Source: Holophagaceae bacterium UBA706
Lineage (GTDB): Bacteria; Acidobacteriota; Holophagae; Holophagales; Holophagaceae
NCBI GenBank assembly: GCA_002298155.1
Contig: DBME01000162.1
Span: forward strand, 1-13,802
Direction: 5' to 3'
Length of the DNA: 13,802 nucleotides
Shown here: positions 13,197-13,802 of the stretch, in pieces
Layout: each line of letters starts with the position of its first letter
How positions within the stretch are numbered: the stretch's first letter is position 1
Notes under the pieces: generated by a model
Databases searched by the model: none
What the model saw: the letters and a program-made list of their open reading frames with translations, nothing else
What the model was told of the DNA's origin: nothing
Translations under genes and position numbers: made by a program

Positions 13197-13802
13197 CTAC
13201 TTCGCCGTCAGGGGTATCCGCCGCCCACGGCCGAAGGCCCACGGGCTCACCTTCAGACTGAAAGGCAGCTGCCGCCGCTTGAACTCGGAATTCCGCAGCA
13301 GGTTGAAGATCCGCGGCAGCGAGGCCCGCGCCTGGTTCAGCGCCGCGCCGTCCAGGGCCATGGCCAGATCGTCATGCAGATGTTCCTCGTCCCGCCGCGC
13401 TTCCAGCAGGATGCCCAGGATGGCGTCCAGCTGCGCGTAGGGGATGAGGCTGGCCTCGTCGGTCTGGTCCGGGCGCAGTTCGGCGGTGGGCTTGCGCTCC
13501 AGGATGCCTCGGGGGATGGCGGGGCCCAGCTCCCGGGCCAGGGCGAAGACCCGGGCCTTGAGGCAGTCGCCCAGGATCCCGAAGGCCCCGATGCCGTCGC
13601 CGTAGAGGGTGAAGTAGCCGGTGGCGGCCTCGCTCTTGTTGCCGGTGTTGAGCACGGCCACACGCGAGGTGCCCAGGAGGCGGTGCACGGCAGGCTCGGA
13701 GGTGGCGCCCATGAGCAGCATGCCCCGGCACCGGCTCTGGAAGTTCTCGTCGGTGAGCCCGAAGGTCCGGTCCGGGAAGACCGCCTCCAGCGCTCCCGCG
13801 GC
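13197..13802 (-). CDS. nadE: NAD+ synthetase, C-terminal part (partial)
   Basis: 201 residues, open to the window edge at the N-terminal side. It makes NAD+ from nicotinate adenine dinucleotide with ATP and ammonia or glutamine, the last step of NAD biosynthesis. The synthetase signatures are visible: TDENFQSRCRGMLLMG (17-32), VLNTGNKSEAATGYFTLYGD (50-69) with the ATP/NaAD-binding GNKSE, then FGILGDCLKARVFALAREL (74-92) and the RKPTAELRPDQTDEASLIPY segment near 103-122, whose D-x-x-DE loop is typical. The tail KRRQLPFSLKVSPWAFGRGRRIPLT (about 175-199) resembles the C-terminus of glutamine-dependent, two-domain NadE. Whether a glutaminase domain precedes it cannot be seen here. It ends 3 bases from the CBS gene stop. 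Confidence 0.93.
   Translation of the reverse strand, partial: AAGALEAVFPDRTFGLTDENFQSRCRGMLLMGATSEPAVHRLLGTSRVAVLNTGNKSEAATGYFTLYGDGIGAFGILGDCLKARVFALARELGPAIPRGILERKPTAELRPDQTDEASLIPYAQLDAILGILLEARRDEEHLHDDLAMALDGAALNQARASLPRIFNLLRNSEFKRRQLPFSLKVSPWAFGRGRRIPLTAK

Overview
The window looks like a chromosomal stretch of a high-GC member of the Acidobacteriota, most likely class Holophagae. The best lineage marker is an 818-residue permease with the architecture of the acidobacterial duplicated orphan permease (ADOP) family. Gene density, GC-rich codon use and a secreted YncE/phosphoesterase-type protein fit this. The genus cannot be fixed from the sequence alone.

Layout: (1) 1-1221, minus: N-terminal part of a secreted YVTN/YncE beta-propeller protein, cut by the window edge. 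(2) 1341-1426: tRNA-Leu(CAA) with encoded CCA, followed by a strong intrinsic terminator. (3) 1582-3852, minus: a visibly AT-richer insert holding a two-gene type IV toxin-antitoxin (AbiE-like) operon. Its antitoxin/regulator gene overlaps the nucleotidyltransferase toxin gene by 4 bp, and its promoter is bracketed by an inverted repeat. The toxin carries an extra WYL-like domain and a C-terminal Cys/His zinc-finger-like module. (4) 4224-5489, plus: an atypical secreted patatin-like hydrolase. (5) 5512-7968, minus: the ADOP permease. (6) 8198-9979, plus: a macro-domain ADP-ribose hydrolase, a six-helix membrane protein of unknown function (GTG start) and an exported pyridoxamine-phosphate-oxidase-fold protein, all co-directional. 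(7) 9976-10840, minus: a probable 27-residue membrane microprotein and a DUF2461 protein. (8) 10921-12543, plus: glucose-6-phosphate isomerase (pgi). (9) 12750-13193, plus: a stand-alone two-CBS protein with a CRP/FNR-like palindrome upstream. (10) 13197-13802, minus: the C-terminal part of NAD+ synthetase, cut by the window edge.

Most of the window is ordinary core chromosome in short transcription units. The accessory part is the AbiE-like module beside the tRNA. It has the hallmarks of horizontally acquired defence: lower GC, a tRNA-flanking position and tight self-regulated organisation. The NTase-WYL-zinc-finger architecture of its toxin is the most promising lead for something not well described. 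The second is the tiny membrane protein at 9976-10059. No CRISPR array, insertion sequence, rRNA or convincing attachment-site duplication was seen.
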